64,000 nucleotides of DNA from Kiritimatiellaeota bacterium B1221 (lineage in GTDB: Bacteria > Verrucomicrobiota > Kiritimatiellia > SS1-B-03-39 > UBA6053): NCBI GenBank assembly GCA_029269125.1, contig JARHXX010000001.1, positions 62,001 to 126,000 of the forward strand, in the 5' to 3' direction. Shown here one piece after another: positions 30,957-39,969 of the stretch. Position 1 is the first letter of the stretch. Each line of letters opens with the position of its first letter. Below the pieces are notes generated by a model. It had not been told where the DNA came from. It saw only the letters and a program-made list of their open reading frames with translations, and ran no database searches. Both the position numbers and the translations under genes were made by a program.

Positions 30957-33605
30957 ATGTCATTCTCCCCCCTTGCCCGCCCTGAAAGCATCATAAAATT
31001 CGATCGTGCCCGGTTTACGGTTCTCAGCTCACGAAGCTTCCGCATCGAATGGGCGGAAGACGGGAACTTTGAAGACCGGGCCACCCTCAAAGTTGTAAAC
31101 CGCCACACCTCACCGGTTCCATTCAAAACCCAACCTCAAGCCAACAGCCTCCGCATTGATACGGAACACTGCACCCTCATTTACACCCCCGACGGAAAAC
31201 CCTTTTCCAGGAACAATCTGGAAATCCGATTTAAAATGAATGAAAAAACCGTGCGCTGGTGGCCGGGAAAATCAGACCCTCATAACCTCAAAGGCACCGC
31301 CACGACTCTGGATGAGTTTTCTGCCGACAAAGCCAAAATCTGGATTTCACCCGAGGATGCCGATCCGGAAAAAGAAATTCTGGAACGGGATATTCTCGGC
31401 AACCGGATTTTTCAGGGGGATATGCGGAAGCTGGATTTAGGTCAGGGCCTCCTCTCCCGAAGTGGCTGGGCGGTGGTGGATGAATCCTCATCCGTAGTAC
31501 TCGACCCCTCCCTTTGCGACTGGCAGCCCTGGGTTCGTGAACGCGAGCCCGGCCAGCGGCAAGACCTCTATTTCTTCGGTTATGGCCTCGCGTTTAAAGA
31601 TGCCCTGCGCGAAACGCAGCAGCTTTTCGGCCCCCAGCCCCTGTTGCCCCGGGCGCTTCTGGGATATTGGTACAGCCGTTACTGGGCCTACACCGATCAG
31701 GAACTCCTCGCCCTGGTGGATGAATTCGACCGCATGGATTTGCCTCTGGATGTACTGGTGATTGACATGGATTGGCACAAAGCCGGCTGGACCGGCTATT
31801 CCTGGGATCCGGATTATTTTCCTGATCCCAAGGCCCTGTTGGAAACCCTGCACTCCCGCGGAGTGCTGACCACCTTGAACCTGCATCCCGCCGACGGGGT
31901 ATTTGATTACGAAGATGCCTTTCCGCAGATGTGCAAACATCTCGGGATTTCTCCGGATCAGGCGCAACCCATCGAACCCAGATTCCACGACCTCTATCGA
32001 ATGCATAAACGGGATCCCGAAAAAGGACGGCGCATCCCGTTGAACGTCTGTGACCCCGCTTACATGCGTGCCTATTTTGATTGCCTCCACCATCCCCTCG
32101 AAAAACAGGGCGTGGATTTTTGGTGGATGGATTGGCAACAGGGTAGTCAGGGGAGTCACCTGCCCAACCTGGACACTCTCCCCTGGATCAACGAAATTCA
32201 TTGGCAGGATCAATGCTGCCATCATCCCGATACCCGTCCGGTGAATTTCAGCCGCTACGGCGGAATTGGCGCCGGACGGATGCCGGTGGGATTTTCCGGA
32301 GACACTTACATCAACTGGGAGACCCTTCAGTATCAGCCCTATTTCACCGCCACCGCCGCCAATGTGCTCTATGGCACCTGGAGTCATGACATTGGCGGAC
32401 ATATGTGCGGGACCCTCACGCCTGAACTTTATACCCGCTGGATTCAGTTCGGCGTCTATTCCCCCATCTTGCGCACCCATGCGTCAAAACAGCCTGAGAG
32501 TGAAAGACGGGTCCACCGTTTCCCCGAGCCCTACCGCTCTCAAATGATGCAGGAACTCCGCAGACGCTACGAACTGGTCCCCTACATCTACGGCCAGCTA
32601 AGAAAAAGCTGTGAAAGCGCCATCTCCCTGGTCAGCCCTCTCTATTACGAATGGCCGGATTGCCATGAAGCATACGAACAACCGCAACAATATTTGTTTG
32701 GCGAAGACATGATACTGGCACCGGTAACCTGTCCTGTCGACCCGCACACCCAACAGGCGGTGCAGCAAATATGGCTCCCCCCCGGTGAATGGATCGATAC
32801 CGCCCATGGGGAAATTTTACCAGGCAACCAAAATTACACACGCGGGTACCGCCTGGAAGAGACCCCCATATTTGTCCGTCCCGGAACCGTCATTCCAGAA
32901 CAGGCGTTCACCCGTCGACTGAAGGAAAGCGCTTATCCGGAAATCCGCTTCAGAATCTATGCGGGCAAAAGCGGTTCGGGCTGTCTCTATGAAGACGATG
33001 GAAAAAGTTTGGCATGGAAACGGGGTGAATCCGTTGAACTCGAATGTGAACACGCGAAAACAGGAAACATCCGCAGGGTGAAACTTCATCCTGCCCGGGG
33101 AGAGTACAAAGGCTTCCGCGCCAACCGGAAAGTCCGGCTTCTCCTTGAAGGTCTCGCCCCGCCCCGCAATGTATCTGAAGGGAAATGGAGCTACCACGGA
33201 AATACCTTCACCCTGGAAATCGATCTCGGCAACCTGGATCTTCGGCAAAGCCACTGTATTCAAATCGAAGAAGCCTCCCCCCAACAACACCAAAAAATCC
33301 AAAATCTCAAAGGACAATTTACCCGGCTGACCGCGGTCAGTTCTCTGGTCTGCAGCGTCTCGCCGACCCACCCCAAACATCCGGACGAACGACTGGCTGT
33401 GCATATCGCCCAAACCGGGCGCCGCATCAGCCTCTGTCCCGACAGCTTTGCCGAGGAAATGAAAGATTTCAACCACAGCCTCCAACGACTTCCGGTGGTT
33501 CTGGAAACCATGCAGAACAACTATCGCAATACCCGGATCCCTGTGGAAAAAGGGGTTTACGAAATTCTCGGACAGGCCCGCAGTATCCTGGACGGCGTGT
33601 TGTAG
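30957..33605 (+). CDS. Glycoside hydrolase family 31 (alpha-glucosidase/xylosidase type)
   Basis: Retaining alpha-glycosidase, 882 aa, no signal peptide. An N-terminal beta-sandwich (1-220) precedes the (beta/alpha)8 barrel. The catalytic nucleophile is Asp392 in DFWWMDWQQG and the acid/base is Asp449 in GFSGDTYINWE; DVLVIDMDWHKAG and HDIGGHMCG are further GH31 marks. Proximal and distal C-terminal beta domains follow, then an unusual extra 80-residue tail (about 800-882) with no known match. It sits just before the lacI/isomerase pair on the same strand but with its own leader, so it may be a separate unit of the same sugar locus. Substrate (alpha-xyloside, glucoside or sulfoquinovose-like) is not fixed by the visible residues. 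Confidence 0.93.
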   Translation: MSFSPLARPESIIKFDRARFTVLSSRSFRIEWAEDGNFEDRATLKVVNRHTSPVPFKTQPQANSLRIDTEHCTLIYTPDGKPFSRNNLEIRFKMNEKTVRWWPGKSDPHNLKGTATTLDEFSADKAKIWISPEDADPEKEILERDILGNRIFQGDMRKLDLGQGLLSRSGWAVVDESSSVVLDPSLCDWQPWVREREPGQRQDLYFFGYGLAFKDALRETQQLFGPQPLLPRALLGYWYSRYWAYTDQELLALVDEFDRMDLPLDVLVIDMDWHKAGWTGYSWDPDYFPDPKALLETLHSRGVLTTLNLHPADGVFDYEDAFPQMCKHLGISPDQAQPIEPRFHDLYRMHKRDPEKGRRIPLNVCDPAYMRAYFDCLHHPLEKQGVDFWWMDWQQGSQGSHLPNLDTLPWINEIHWQDQCCHHPDTRPVNFSRYGGIGAGRMPVGFSGDTYINWETLQYQPYFTATAANVLYGTWSHDIGGHMCGTLTPELYTRWIQFGVYSPILRTHASKQPESERRVHRFPEPYRSQMMQELRRRYELVPYIYGQLRKSCESAISLVSPLYYEWPDCHEAYEQPQQYLFGEDMILAPVTCPVDPHTQQAVQQIWLPPGEWIDTAHGEILPGNQNYTRGYRLEETPIFVRPGTVIPEQAFTRRLKESAYPEIRFRIYAGKSGSGCLYEDDGKSLAWKRGESVELECEHAKTGNIRRVKLHPARGEYKGFRANRKVRLLLEGLAPPRNVSEGKWSYHGNTFTLEIDLGNLDLRQSHCIQIEEASPQQHQKIQNLKGQFTRLTAVSSLVCSVSPTHPKHPDERLAVHIAQTGRRISLCPDSFAEEMKDFNHSLQRLPVVLETMQNNYRNTRIPVEKGVYEILGQARSILDGVL

Positions 33606-33685
33606 CCTCTCAAAAACGGCCATTACACGCTCATAATTTTCTAACCGGATTCGGAAAAGTTTCTCTTGACCTGTCCGGATGCAGG

Positions 33686-33702
33686 TTTATTGATCGTTAA
33701 AT
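33686..33702. promoter_or_regulatory. Probable LacI operator overlapping the lacI start codon
   Basis: TTTATTGATCGTTAAAT ends on the ATG of the regulator. It is an imperfect palindrome (TTTA/TAAA arms around GATC), and a copy with a single change lies upstream of the PEP-CTERM gene. A TTGACC box (33666-33671) upstream could be the -35 element. No Shine-Dalgarno sequence fits between operator and ATG, so the message may be leaderless. Autoregulation by the gene product is the simplest reading. Confidence 0.6.
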
Positions 33703-34714
33703 GAAAAAAGCGGTCACCATCTCAGATATTGCCAAAGAGGTTGGCGTTGCCCCACAAGTTGTAAGCCGTGTGCTGCACGGAGGGAAAAGTACCGCCAGTG
33801 CGCGGAAGGAAATACGGGAGCAGATCAAGGAGGTTGCGGCAAAGCGGGGCTACCGTCCTTATGCGGCCGGTCAAATGCTTCGCAAAGGCACATTCAAAAG
33901 CGTGGGAATCCTTATCGGACATGCCGACAACTTTCTGCTTTCACAACTTACGCTGGCCGGACTGGCGGAAGGTCTGGCGGAAAAAGAATATACCGCCACC
34001 CTCTTTCATGCCAAAGGTCAAAGCGATTCCGCACTGTTGGACAGCAGACTGATCACCTCCAAACTTACCGACGCACTGATCATCCCCTATATTCGCAAAC
34101 CCAGCCGACGCCTGATCAGCGAACTGAAGTCCCTCCACATTCCGGTCATCTGGATGAACCGACGTAGCCGACATGACGCTTTGCATATGAACGAAGCCGG
34201 CGCCGCCGAAATGCTGTTTAACCATTTGATTGAACAGGGGTACCGGGACATAGGTTTTGTGGATTATTCAGGCAACGGGGAAGACACCCATACCCAGGAA
34301 CGGATAATCGGCATTGAGAAAGCCGCCGAAAATCATGGGGTTGGCTTCAGCCTGCACCTTGACCGGATTGCCCGTGCAGACCGTCCCGCCGCAGTTCAGA
34401 AATTTTTGGACACGCAAAAGAACGCGCAAGCACTCATCGTCAACTCCCTCAGTGCGGCACAAATTTTTCTGCAGACAGCTCACCAGCGGAAAATACGGAT
34501 TCCTCAGGATTTAGCGATCGCTTCATTTGATGACGGGTCTCATTTCAATGCGAACACCCCCTATATTACCTCCGCCATTCGCCCCGACTTCGCTTTCGGC
34601 CGAAGTACCGCGGACATGGTACTCCGACGCCTGGAAGATCCTGGCAAATCCTTACCACTTCGCAGTTTGGATTTCGAACTGCAGATCGGCGGCTCCACCC
34701 GGGAAGAAATCTGA
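33701..34714 (+). CDS. LacI-family transcriptional regulator
   Basis: Sugar-responsive repressor, 337 aa. The N-terminal HTH (VTISDIAKEVGVAPQVVSRVL, residues 5-25) and hinge (KRGYRPYAAGQML) are canonical, followed by a periplasmic-binding-type sensor fold: SVGILIGHADNFLLSQLTLA, DALIIPYIRKPS, HTQERIIGIEKAA and LAIASFDDGSHFN. The start codon is fixed by the HTH, so the operator-like motif truly overlaps it. The stop shares one base with the isomerase start (TGATG). The effector is unknown, most likely a sugar released by this locus. Confidence 0.93.
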   Translation: MKKAVTISDIAKEVGVAPQVVSRVLHGGKSTASARKEIREQIKEVAAKRGYRPYAAGQMLRKGTFKSVGILIGHADNFLLSQLTLAGLAEGLAEKEYTATLFHAKGQSDSALLDSRLITSKLTDALIIPYIRKPSRRLISELKSLHIPVIWMNRRSRHDALHMNEAGAAEMLFNHLIEQGYRDIGFVDYSGNGEDTHTQERIIGIEKAAENHGVGFSLHLDRIARADRPAAVQKFLDTQKNAQALIVNSLSAAQIFLQTAHQRKIRIPQDLAIASFDDGSHFNANTPYITSAIRPDFAFGRSTADMVLRRLEDPGKSLPLRSLDFELQIGGSTREEI

Positions 34715-35679
34715 TGCAGCACAAACCCTTCTCCCAACTCAGTGGTTTACTGGAAATCGGCTGTCATCCCACCCGGGAACGTATTGAGTCAGAATGTAAA
34801 CGACTGCGGGATGCAGGTTTTACCGATGCATATCTTGGCGATATCTTTTTGGAATATGTTCCCTCGCCACTCACTCCGGACCCCGACCGGCTGGTATTCT
34901 CAGAAGAGGAAGGCGCCCTCTGTTTTCGGTCTGACGACTCCTACAAACTGGTGAAAGAAGTTTTAAAAGAACAGGAGATCGGACTGCAATCCGCCCACTA
35001 TAACCAACTTTTGCCCCCTCCAGGCACCTATCCTTCGGATTGGCTTATGCGGTATCATGATCAGATGCTGGCCATCGCCGCCCGACTGGGACTTCAGCGA
35101 GTGACCACCCATACCGGATGGATGTTCGGCAGCGCCATGGAAAGATATGTCGGGGATGCGGCCCGGGCTTTCCGAGAAAAAGAGATCAGCATCACCCAGC
35201 TCAACCGTGCGGCCTTCGAGAGCTATGGCGGCGATTCTAAGATTTGGAACCATTGCGTCGAATTGTACCGTGAACTCTGCAGTCGCGCAGCACAATACGG
35301 GATCACCATCACCATCGAAACCGCCATCTCTGAATGGTACGACCTCACCCTGCATCCCGAACGCATGGTTCAATTCTGTAAAGAGGTCGGCGCCCCGAAT
35401 ATCGGGATCTGTGTCGACTCCGGCCACTGCCACCTCAACGGTTTACATACCGCCTCCGTCATCCGCAGTTGCGGTTCTTTCATGTGCGAAACCCATTTCC
35501 ATGACAACTACGGCCAACGCGATGAACACAATCCCGTGGGGGTCGGCACCGTCGATTGGAACGGTATCATTCAGGCCCTGCATGATATCCAATACCAGGG
35601 ACTGATCACTTTCGAACAACGGGACCATCAGACCAATGGTGCCCGCTGGCATGATTATTTAACCGCCCACTTCTCATAA
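34714..35679 (+). CDS. TIM-barrel sugar phosphate isomerase/epimerase family protein
   Basis: 321 aa xylose-isomerase-like/AP-endonuclease-2 barrel, cytosolic. The metal-site motifs are recognisable: RVTTHTGWMFG, ITIETAISEWYDLTLHPERM, GICVDSGHCHLNG, ETHFHDNYGQRDEHNPVGVG and ITFEQRD, supplying Glu, Asp, His and Glu ligands in the expected order. Members interconvert keto- and aldo-sugars or dehydrate inosose-type substrates; the true reaction cannot be read. It is translated right behind lacI, so it belongs to that regulon and probably handles the sugar that the repressor senses. Confidence 0.85.
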   Translation: MQHKPFSQLSGLLEIGCHPTRERIESECKRLRDAGFTDAYLGDIFLEYVPSPLTPDPDRLVFSEEEGALCFRSDDSYKLVKEVLKEQEIGLQSAHYNQLLPPPGTYPSDWLMRYHDQMLAIAARLGLQRVTTHTGWMFGSAMERYVGDAARAFREKEISITQLNRAAFESYGGDSKIWNHCVELYRELCSRAAQYGITITIETAISEWYDLTLHPERMVQFCKEVGAPNIGICVDSGHCHLNGLHTASVIRSCGSFMCETHFHDNYGQRDEHNPVGVGTVDWNGIIQALHDIQYQGLITFEQRDHQTNGARWHDYLTAHFS

Positions 35680-35719
35680 ATTGCTAACACAATCCCACTT
35701 GCACAATCATCCGCTCCAT

Positions 35720-35746
35720 TTTATTGTTCGTTAAATAAAACAATAA
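35720..35746. promoter_or_regulatory. Probable LacI operator before the PEP-CTERM gene
   Basis: TTTATTGTTCGTTAAAT (35720-35736) matches the motif at the lacI start in 16 of 17 bases. It overlaps a separate inverted repeat, TTATTGTT (35721-35728) with AACAATAA (35739-35746), ten bases apart. The site lies about 40 bases before the next gene, where a promoter operator would be expected. Binding by the nearby LacI protein is inferred. Confidence 0.6.
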
Positions 35747-35778
35747 TCACGTTTTGTTCAAACAACAAAGGTAAAACC

Positions 35779-36543
35779 ATGAAATCACATACATACAAAT
35801 TAGGGACCCTGCTTCTGGGTCTGGCTTTGACTCAGGTCTCAGCGCAGAATAACATCGACGATCCGACAGGACTGACCACCCCTATCAATGGACTTGGAAC
35901 CACGATGGAGGAAGAAATCGGCAATATTAGCCTGGCCGATTTTAATACGTTGGATGAACGCGTAGCTTTCACCTTTGAAGATGGCGATGGTTACATAGCC
36001 GGTAATCGTTTAGACGGTATAATTCTCTTAGAAACTGAGGGAAGTCCTCTGGATTTACGCGTAAACTTTAATAGCGATGGAAATTACCGGCAAACGGGTT
36101 CCTCCTCCTATTCCACAGGTGGAACCAACAGCTTGATTTATGCGGGTAGCACGACTGATGAAGTGAATATAGACTTCGTCAACCCATATAGTACATTGAA
36201 CGCAGAGCCTGTTACCGGGTTTGCCTTTACTGCAAATCGTTTGGTGGGAAGTTTGACTGTAAGTCTGTATTCAGATCTTGCCCAAACAGCCCAAATCGGG
36301 TCGGATTTCACCATTCTGGCGAATAATGGAAGTGGATTGTCAGACCACAGTTTCTTCGGGTATTTTGATAGTACCGCTTCGATTGCATCTGTAAAGTTTG
36401 ATACTTCGCTAGTAACTTCTGACTTTTATTTTGACGATCTGAATATCACCACCATTCCTGAACCATCTACGATTATAATGATCCTGATGGGTGCAGGTGT
36501 ACTTCTGCCTCTGTATATCTCACGCCGGAAGAATCAGGCTTAA
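35779..36543 (+). CDS. PEP-CTERM sorted exoprotein
   Basis: 254 aa secreted protein with an N-terminal signal peptide (KLGTLLLGLALTQVSA) and a C-terminal PEP-CTERM signal: PEP at residues 227-229, a hydrophobic helix and SRRKNQA. This directs sorting by an exosortase (not in the window) and attachment in the extracellular matrix. The body is beta-rich and acidic with FTFEDGDGYIAGNRLDGIIL and VTGFAFTANRLVGSLTVSLY, like a jelly-roll binding domain. No catalytic motif is seen. It is the first gene after the operator motif, so it is probably induced together with the sugar locus. Confidence 0.85.
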   Translation: MKSHTYKLGTLLLGLALTQVSAQNNIDDPTGLTTPINGLGTTMEEEIGNISLADFNTLDERVAFTFEDGDGYIAGNRLDGIILLETEGSPLDLRVNFNSDGNYRQTGSSSYSTGGTNSLIYAGSTTDEVNIDFVNPYSTLNAEPVTGFAFTANRLVGSLTVSLYSDLAQTAQIGSDFTILANNGSGLSDHSFFGYFDSTASIASVKFDTSLVTSDFYFDDLNITTIPEPSTIIMILMGAGVLLPLYISRRKNQA

Positions 36544-36571
36544 CCCTCCAAACGCCTGAATTGTTTATTGC

Positions 36572-36612
36572 GTGGGCCGCGAAGCTTCGCGGCCCACCAT
36601 CTCACTTTTTTT
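36572..36612 (+). terminator. Perfect 26-bp palindrome followed by a T run
   Basis: GTGGGCCGCGAAG (36572-36584) is followed directly by its reverse complement CTTCGCGGCCCAC (36585-36597), giving a very stable hairpin; after eight bases come seven T (36606-36612). The distance to the T tract is unusual, so it may be a leaky terminator or an mRNA-stabilising end between the PEP-CTERM gene and the enzyme genes behind it. Confidence 0.55.
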
Positions 36613-36636
36613 GCCAAAATTCCAGAGGCCACACAT

Positions 36637-39600
36637 ATGCGACAGCGGTTTTTCATCTTCATTATTTCTTTTGTATTAATCGGAAATTTTTCGCTCGAAG
36701 CCTCGGAATGGCAACTGAAACATCCCGGTGAACGCCCGCTAATTGTATTGCCGGAGGAACCGACCCCGACCGAAGTGTTCGCGGCATCCGAACTCCGGCG
36801 CTACCTGAAACAGATCACGGCGGTTTCACTCGAGCAGGTGAAAGAATCCGAAATGGGATCTTCTCCCGCCATTCATATCGGACGCACCCGCAGCGCCCTC
36901 CCCCTTCTCCCAAAGCTTGCAAACAAAATCCCGACGCTGCAAACAGACAGTTTACTGATCGAAGCGGACAAAGACTCCCTCTATCTTTTGGGAGGCGGAG
37001 ACCGCGGAACCCTTTATGCGGTGTATGCCTTTCTTGAAAATCAGGGCTGCCGCTGGTTTGAACCCGGCCCTGAAGGGGAAATGATTCCCAGCCGGAATAC
37101 AATTCAGCTTCCCGATTCCCCACACGTTCAGCGGCCTACATTTGCCGTGCGCGAAATCGGACGCGGGGCCTCCAGTAATGAAGAAGTCGTACAGTTGATT
37201 GACTGGATGGCCAAAAACCGCCTGAACCGGAGCTTCGGTCTGCGCACTCATCCGGAATGGCAAAAACGGGGAGGACAGGTTCTCTGGCAGCATATTTGCC
37301 ACAACAGTCCCTGGTTGCTCACGAATGAACGCTGGTTCAAAACCCACCCCGAATATTTTTCTTTGTTTAACGGCCGCCGCATTCCCCAGGAAAAAGAAGG
37401 CGGTTATCTCTGCACCACCAACCCTGAAGTCCAACAGCTGGTGGCCGAATATATTATCAATTGGTTCGACCGCCATCCTGAAGGTGATGCAGTGCCCATC
37501 TCTCCGCCCGACGGGGATGTGAAATGGTGTGAATGTGAAAACTGCATGGCTCTTGGAGGTGTCAATTTCGCCACCGGTGCTGAAGGACTTATGACCCGCA
37601 GACAAGTAGAATTCATCAACGCGGTCGCGCGCATCGTGGCTCAAAAACATCCCGACCGCTATATCGTGAATTTGGCTTACGCCCGCAATGTCTGGACCTA
37701 CGAAGGAGTAAAAACCGAACCCAACGTCATCAACCAGATTGCCCACGGCTACGCGGGGAATGGCAGCATGGTGCAAGCGATCGACACGGAGCGAAACCGG
37801 GAAGCCCGGGACATATTTAAAACCTGGGCCGAATCAGGGGGCGGCGGCATCGGCATCTGGGATTATTTCATTCTGCATGTTTCCGATCAGAGCGGTTCCC
37901 CTCTCACCCCGCTGGGATTCGGCCGGGTGGCCGACCGCATGGTGGACTACCTCAATGCCTTTCCCAATCCCTACAAAGTTTATTTCACTCAGGCGGGAGA
38001 TGAGCTGCATCGCCATAATGCATTTCTTTACTACTTTCTTGCACGCAAAATCTGGAACCCTGAACAAACCCTCTCAGATCTCCGTAACGATTACACCACC
38101 ACCCTGTTCGGAGATGCGGCAGCGCCTGCGGCGGCATACTTGACCCTGCTCGATCAGGCCTATGCCGATTCGGACTGGGACCCTCCGATATGGCGTGAAA
38201 TCACCGTACCTTCCGCCAAAGTGTTCACCCCGGATATGCTGGAAAAAGGATTCCTGCTTTTGGAAGAATTACAAAAAAATCTTCCCAAAGAGGCTTCGGC
38301 GCTGGCTCGTTCCACTTTGGACCGCATGCGCCAATCCCTCCGTTATGCGGAAACGACTGTGCTTCCGAAACAACTCGTCGCTTCGGATGACGGGGTGTGG
38401 CACCTCCATCGGAATTCCAACGACTATGAATTTAATCCCGGTGCTCCCGCGGATCAGATCAAAGTGTGGACCCGTATCCGCGACCTGGCAATTGAAAACG
38501 GCTTCATGGATGCCTCCATGGCACGCGTATTGTTCCGGACCCGTTCGCGCAAAGAACCCATCGTCTGGCTTGAAAATGACCGTCTACGTTTGGGGGTACT
38601 GCCCGGGGTCGGTGGCCGGCTCATCCGTCTTATTGACCGTAAAAACGGTCAGAACCTCTTTTATGAACCCCTGCAGCTGGTTTCACTACAGGATCCCGGC
38701 GCAACCTACTTCCGCTATGGCGGATATGAAGAGTACTCCCGGAAGGACTTCGCCTCCCCCGGATGGGAATTGGCCATGACCCCCACTCTCCACCAGAATT
38801 CACGGGGACAACAACTTCTTTTGGAGGCGACCACTCCGGAACAAATCCACATCCGCCGCCGCATCCTCGTCGGGGCCGGCGCATCCCCCTACGTGGATAT
38901 CCAAACCACCCTGACCAACCGTGGAGACAAAGCTTTCCCGGCCATGATCCGTGTGCATCCTGAATTCCGGCTTTCTGAAGAACTCTCCCGAACCGCTTTG
39001 GTTTGGAATACCGCATCCGGAGATGCGGAACTTCGCCCCACCCCTTCTTTGGCCGCCGCGGATGAACTGCAGCCGCATAGTTGGTGGGGGCTGTTAAACC
39101 TGAAGGATGGCCGGGGAATTTTAAATCATTTCCCCTCCCAGCAAGCCAAAACCCACGTACACCTCGACCGGGTTTTTCAATCAGCCAATCTTGAACTTTT
39201 CGGAAATGCGAAAACCCTGGCCCCCGGAGAGTCCCTCACCCTGCAACATCGCTATCAGGTTATCGCTGAAGTAAGTGAACTCCCCGGCGACTTACAATCC
39301 CATTGGCAACATACATCCTCGATTGAAGAAGCACCTCTCCAGGGCATAACTCCTGTCGACGGGAAATCAGGTCAGGGAATCCGCCTGCTCCCCAACGGCA
39401 CCCCCCAGTTGGGGACACTGGGACAGGTTTTGGAAAACGAAGGATCCTTTGCGGTATGGGCGGCGCTCGACCTGAAACCGGAAGACGAAAATGATGCCAT
39501 CCTGTTCAGCGCCGGCTCACGGCAGCCGGATTATACCGTACTGGCCATTCGGGAAGGGAAACTGGTCTTTTACCGGACCCAGCGAAAAGAAGGTACCGAA

Positions 39601-39969
39601 GTGGCCTATCTCTCCTGGTTAAAAGTCGACGCCGAATTACACGACTGGCAACCCGGTGAGTGGCACCATATCGTGGTGAATTGGCGGAAAAGGAAAGAAG
39701 GCAGCAGTGAAGTGGAGTTTTATGTGGACGGGAAGCGCCTCATCCGCCGGAACGATCTTGACATGCGTACCTTTATTCAACCCATGCGGCTGGCGCTGGG
39801 TTGGGACAGCTCCAACGCGCAACGCCCGAAATTTCCCGGCAAACTGGATGAAGTAAGAATCTTTCCCACTCCGCTGGATCCCCGCCAGGCACGCGCACTC
39901 TTTCAATCTCCAAACCTGCAACCTGAAACTTCAACGCTGATTCTCGACTTCGAAGATATTGAACCATGA
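36637..39969 (+). CDS. Secreted DUF4838/GH67-N-like protein with C-terminal LamG-type domain
   Basis: 1110 aa from the ATG at 36637, after an AGAGG site; it opens with a signal peptide (MRQRFFIFIISFVLIGNFS). Residues about 25-160 look like an alpha-glucuronidase GH67 N-domain (VFAASELRRYLKQITA). The DUF4838 barrel follows, about 170-460, with ISPPDGDVKWCECENCMA and HPDRYIVNLAYARNVWTYEG. A mutarotase-like beta domain is plausible at 645-885. A laminin-G/concanavalin-like domain ends it (about 935-1105: GEWHHIVVNWRKRKEG, VEFYVDGKRLIRR, FPGKLDEVRIFPTPLDPRQA). The layout suggests an extracellular glycan-active enzyme that handles uronic-acid-type sugars. The stop overlaps the pseudopilin start (ATGA). 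Confidence 0.85.
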   Translation: MRQRFFIFIISFVLIGNFSLEASEWQLKHPGERPLIVLPEEPTPTEVFAASELRRYLKQITAVSLEQVKESEMGSSPAIHIGRTRSALPLLPKLANKIPTLQTDSLLIEADKDSLYLLGGGDRGTLYAVYAFLENQGCRWFEPGPEGEMIPSRNTIQLPDSPHVQRPTFAVREIGRGASSNEEVVQLIDWMAKNRLNRSFGLRTHPEWQKRGGQVLWQHICHNSPWLLTNERWFKTHPEYFSLFNGRRIPQEKEGGYLCTTNPEVQQLVAEYIINWFDRHPEGDAVPISPPDGDVKWCECENCMALGGVNFATGAEGLMTRRQVEFINAVARIVAQKHPDRYIVNLAYARNVWTYEGVKTEPNVINQIAHGYAGNGSMVQAIDTERNREARDIFKTWAESGGGGIGIWDYFILHVSDQSGSPLTPLGFGRVADRMVDYLNAFPNPYKVYFTQAGDELHRHNAFLYYFLARKIWNPEQTLSDLRNDYTTTLFGDAAAPAAAYLTLLDQAYADSDWDPPIWREITVPSAKVFTPDMLEKGFLLLEELQKNLPKEASALARSTLDRMRQSLRYAETTVLPKQLVASDDGVWHLHRNSNDYEFNPGAPADQIKVWTRIRDLAIENGFMDASMARVLFRTRSRKEPIVWLENDRLRLGVLPGVGGRLIRLIDRKNGQNLFYEPLQLVSLQDPGATYFRYGGYEEYSRKDFASPGWELAMTPTLHQNSRGQQLLLEATTPEQIHIRRRILVGAGASPYVDIQTTLTNRGDKAFPAMIRVHPEFRLSEELSRTALVWNTASGDAELRPTPSLAAADELQPHSWWGLLNLKDGRGILNHFPSQQAKTHVHLDRVFQSANLELFGNAKTLAPGESLTLQHRYQVIAEVSELPGDLQSHWQHTSSIEEAPLQGITPVDGKSGQGIRLLPNGTPQLGTLGQVLENEGSFAVWAALDLKPEDENDAILFSAGSRQPDYTVLAIREGKLVFYRTQRKEGTEVAYLSWLKVDAELHDWQPGEWHHIVVNWRKRKEGSSEVEFYVDGKRLIRRNDLDMRTFIQPMRLALGWDSSNAQRPKFPGKLDEVRIFPTPLDPRQARALFQSPNLQPETSTLILDFEDIEP

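Noticed and set aside
31488-32480. 330-codon open frame antisense to GH31
   Set aside because: It lies fully over catalytic GH31 sequence and shows no motif or ribosome-binding site.
36952-37776. 274-codon open frame antisense to the DUF4838 gene
   Set aside because: The plus-strand gene is clearly coding over the whole stretch; the antisense frame is a by-product of codon bias.
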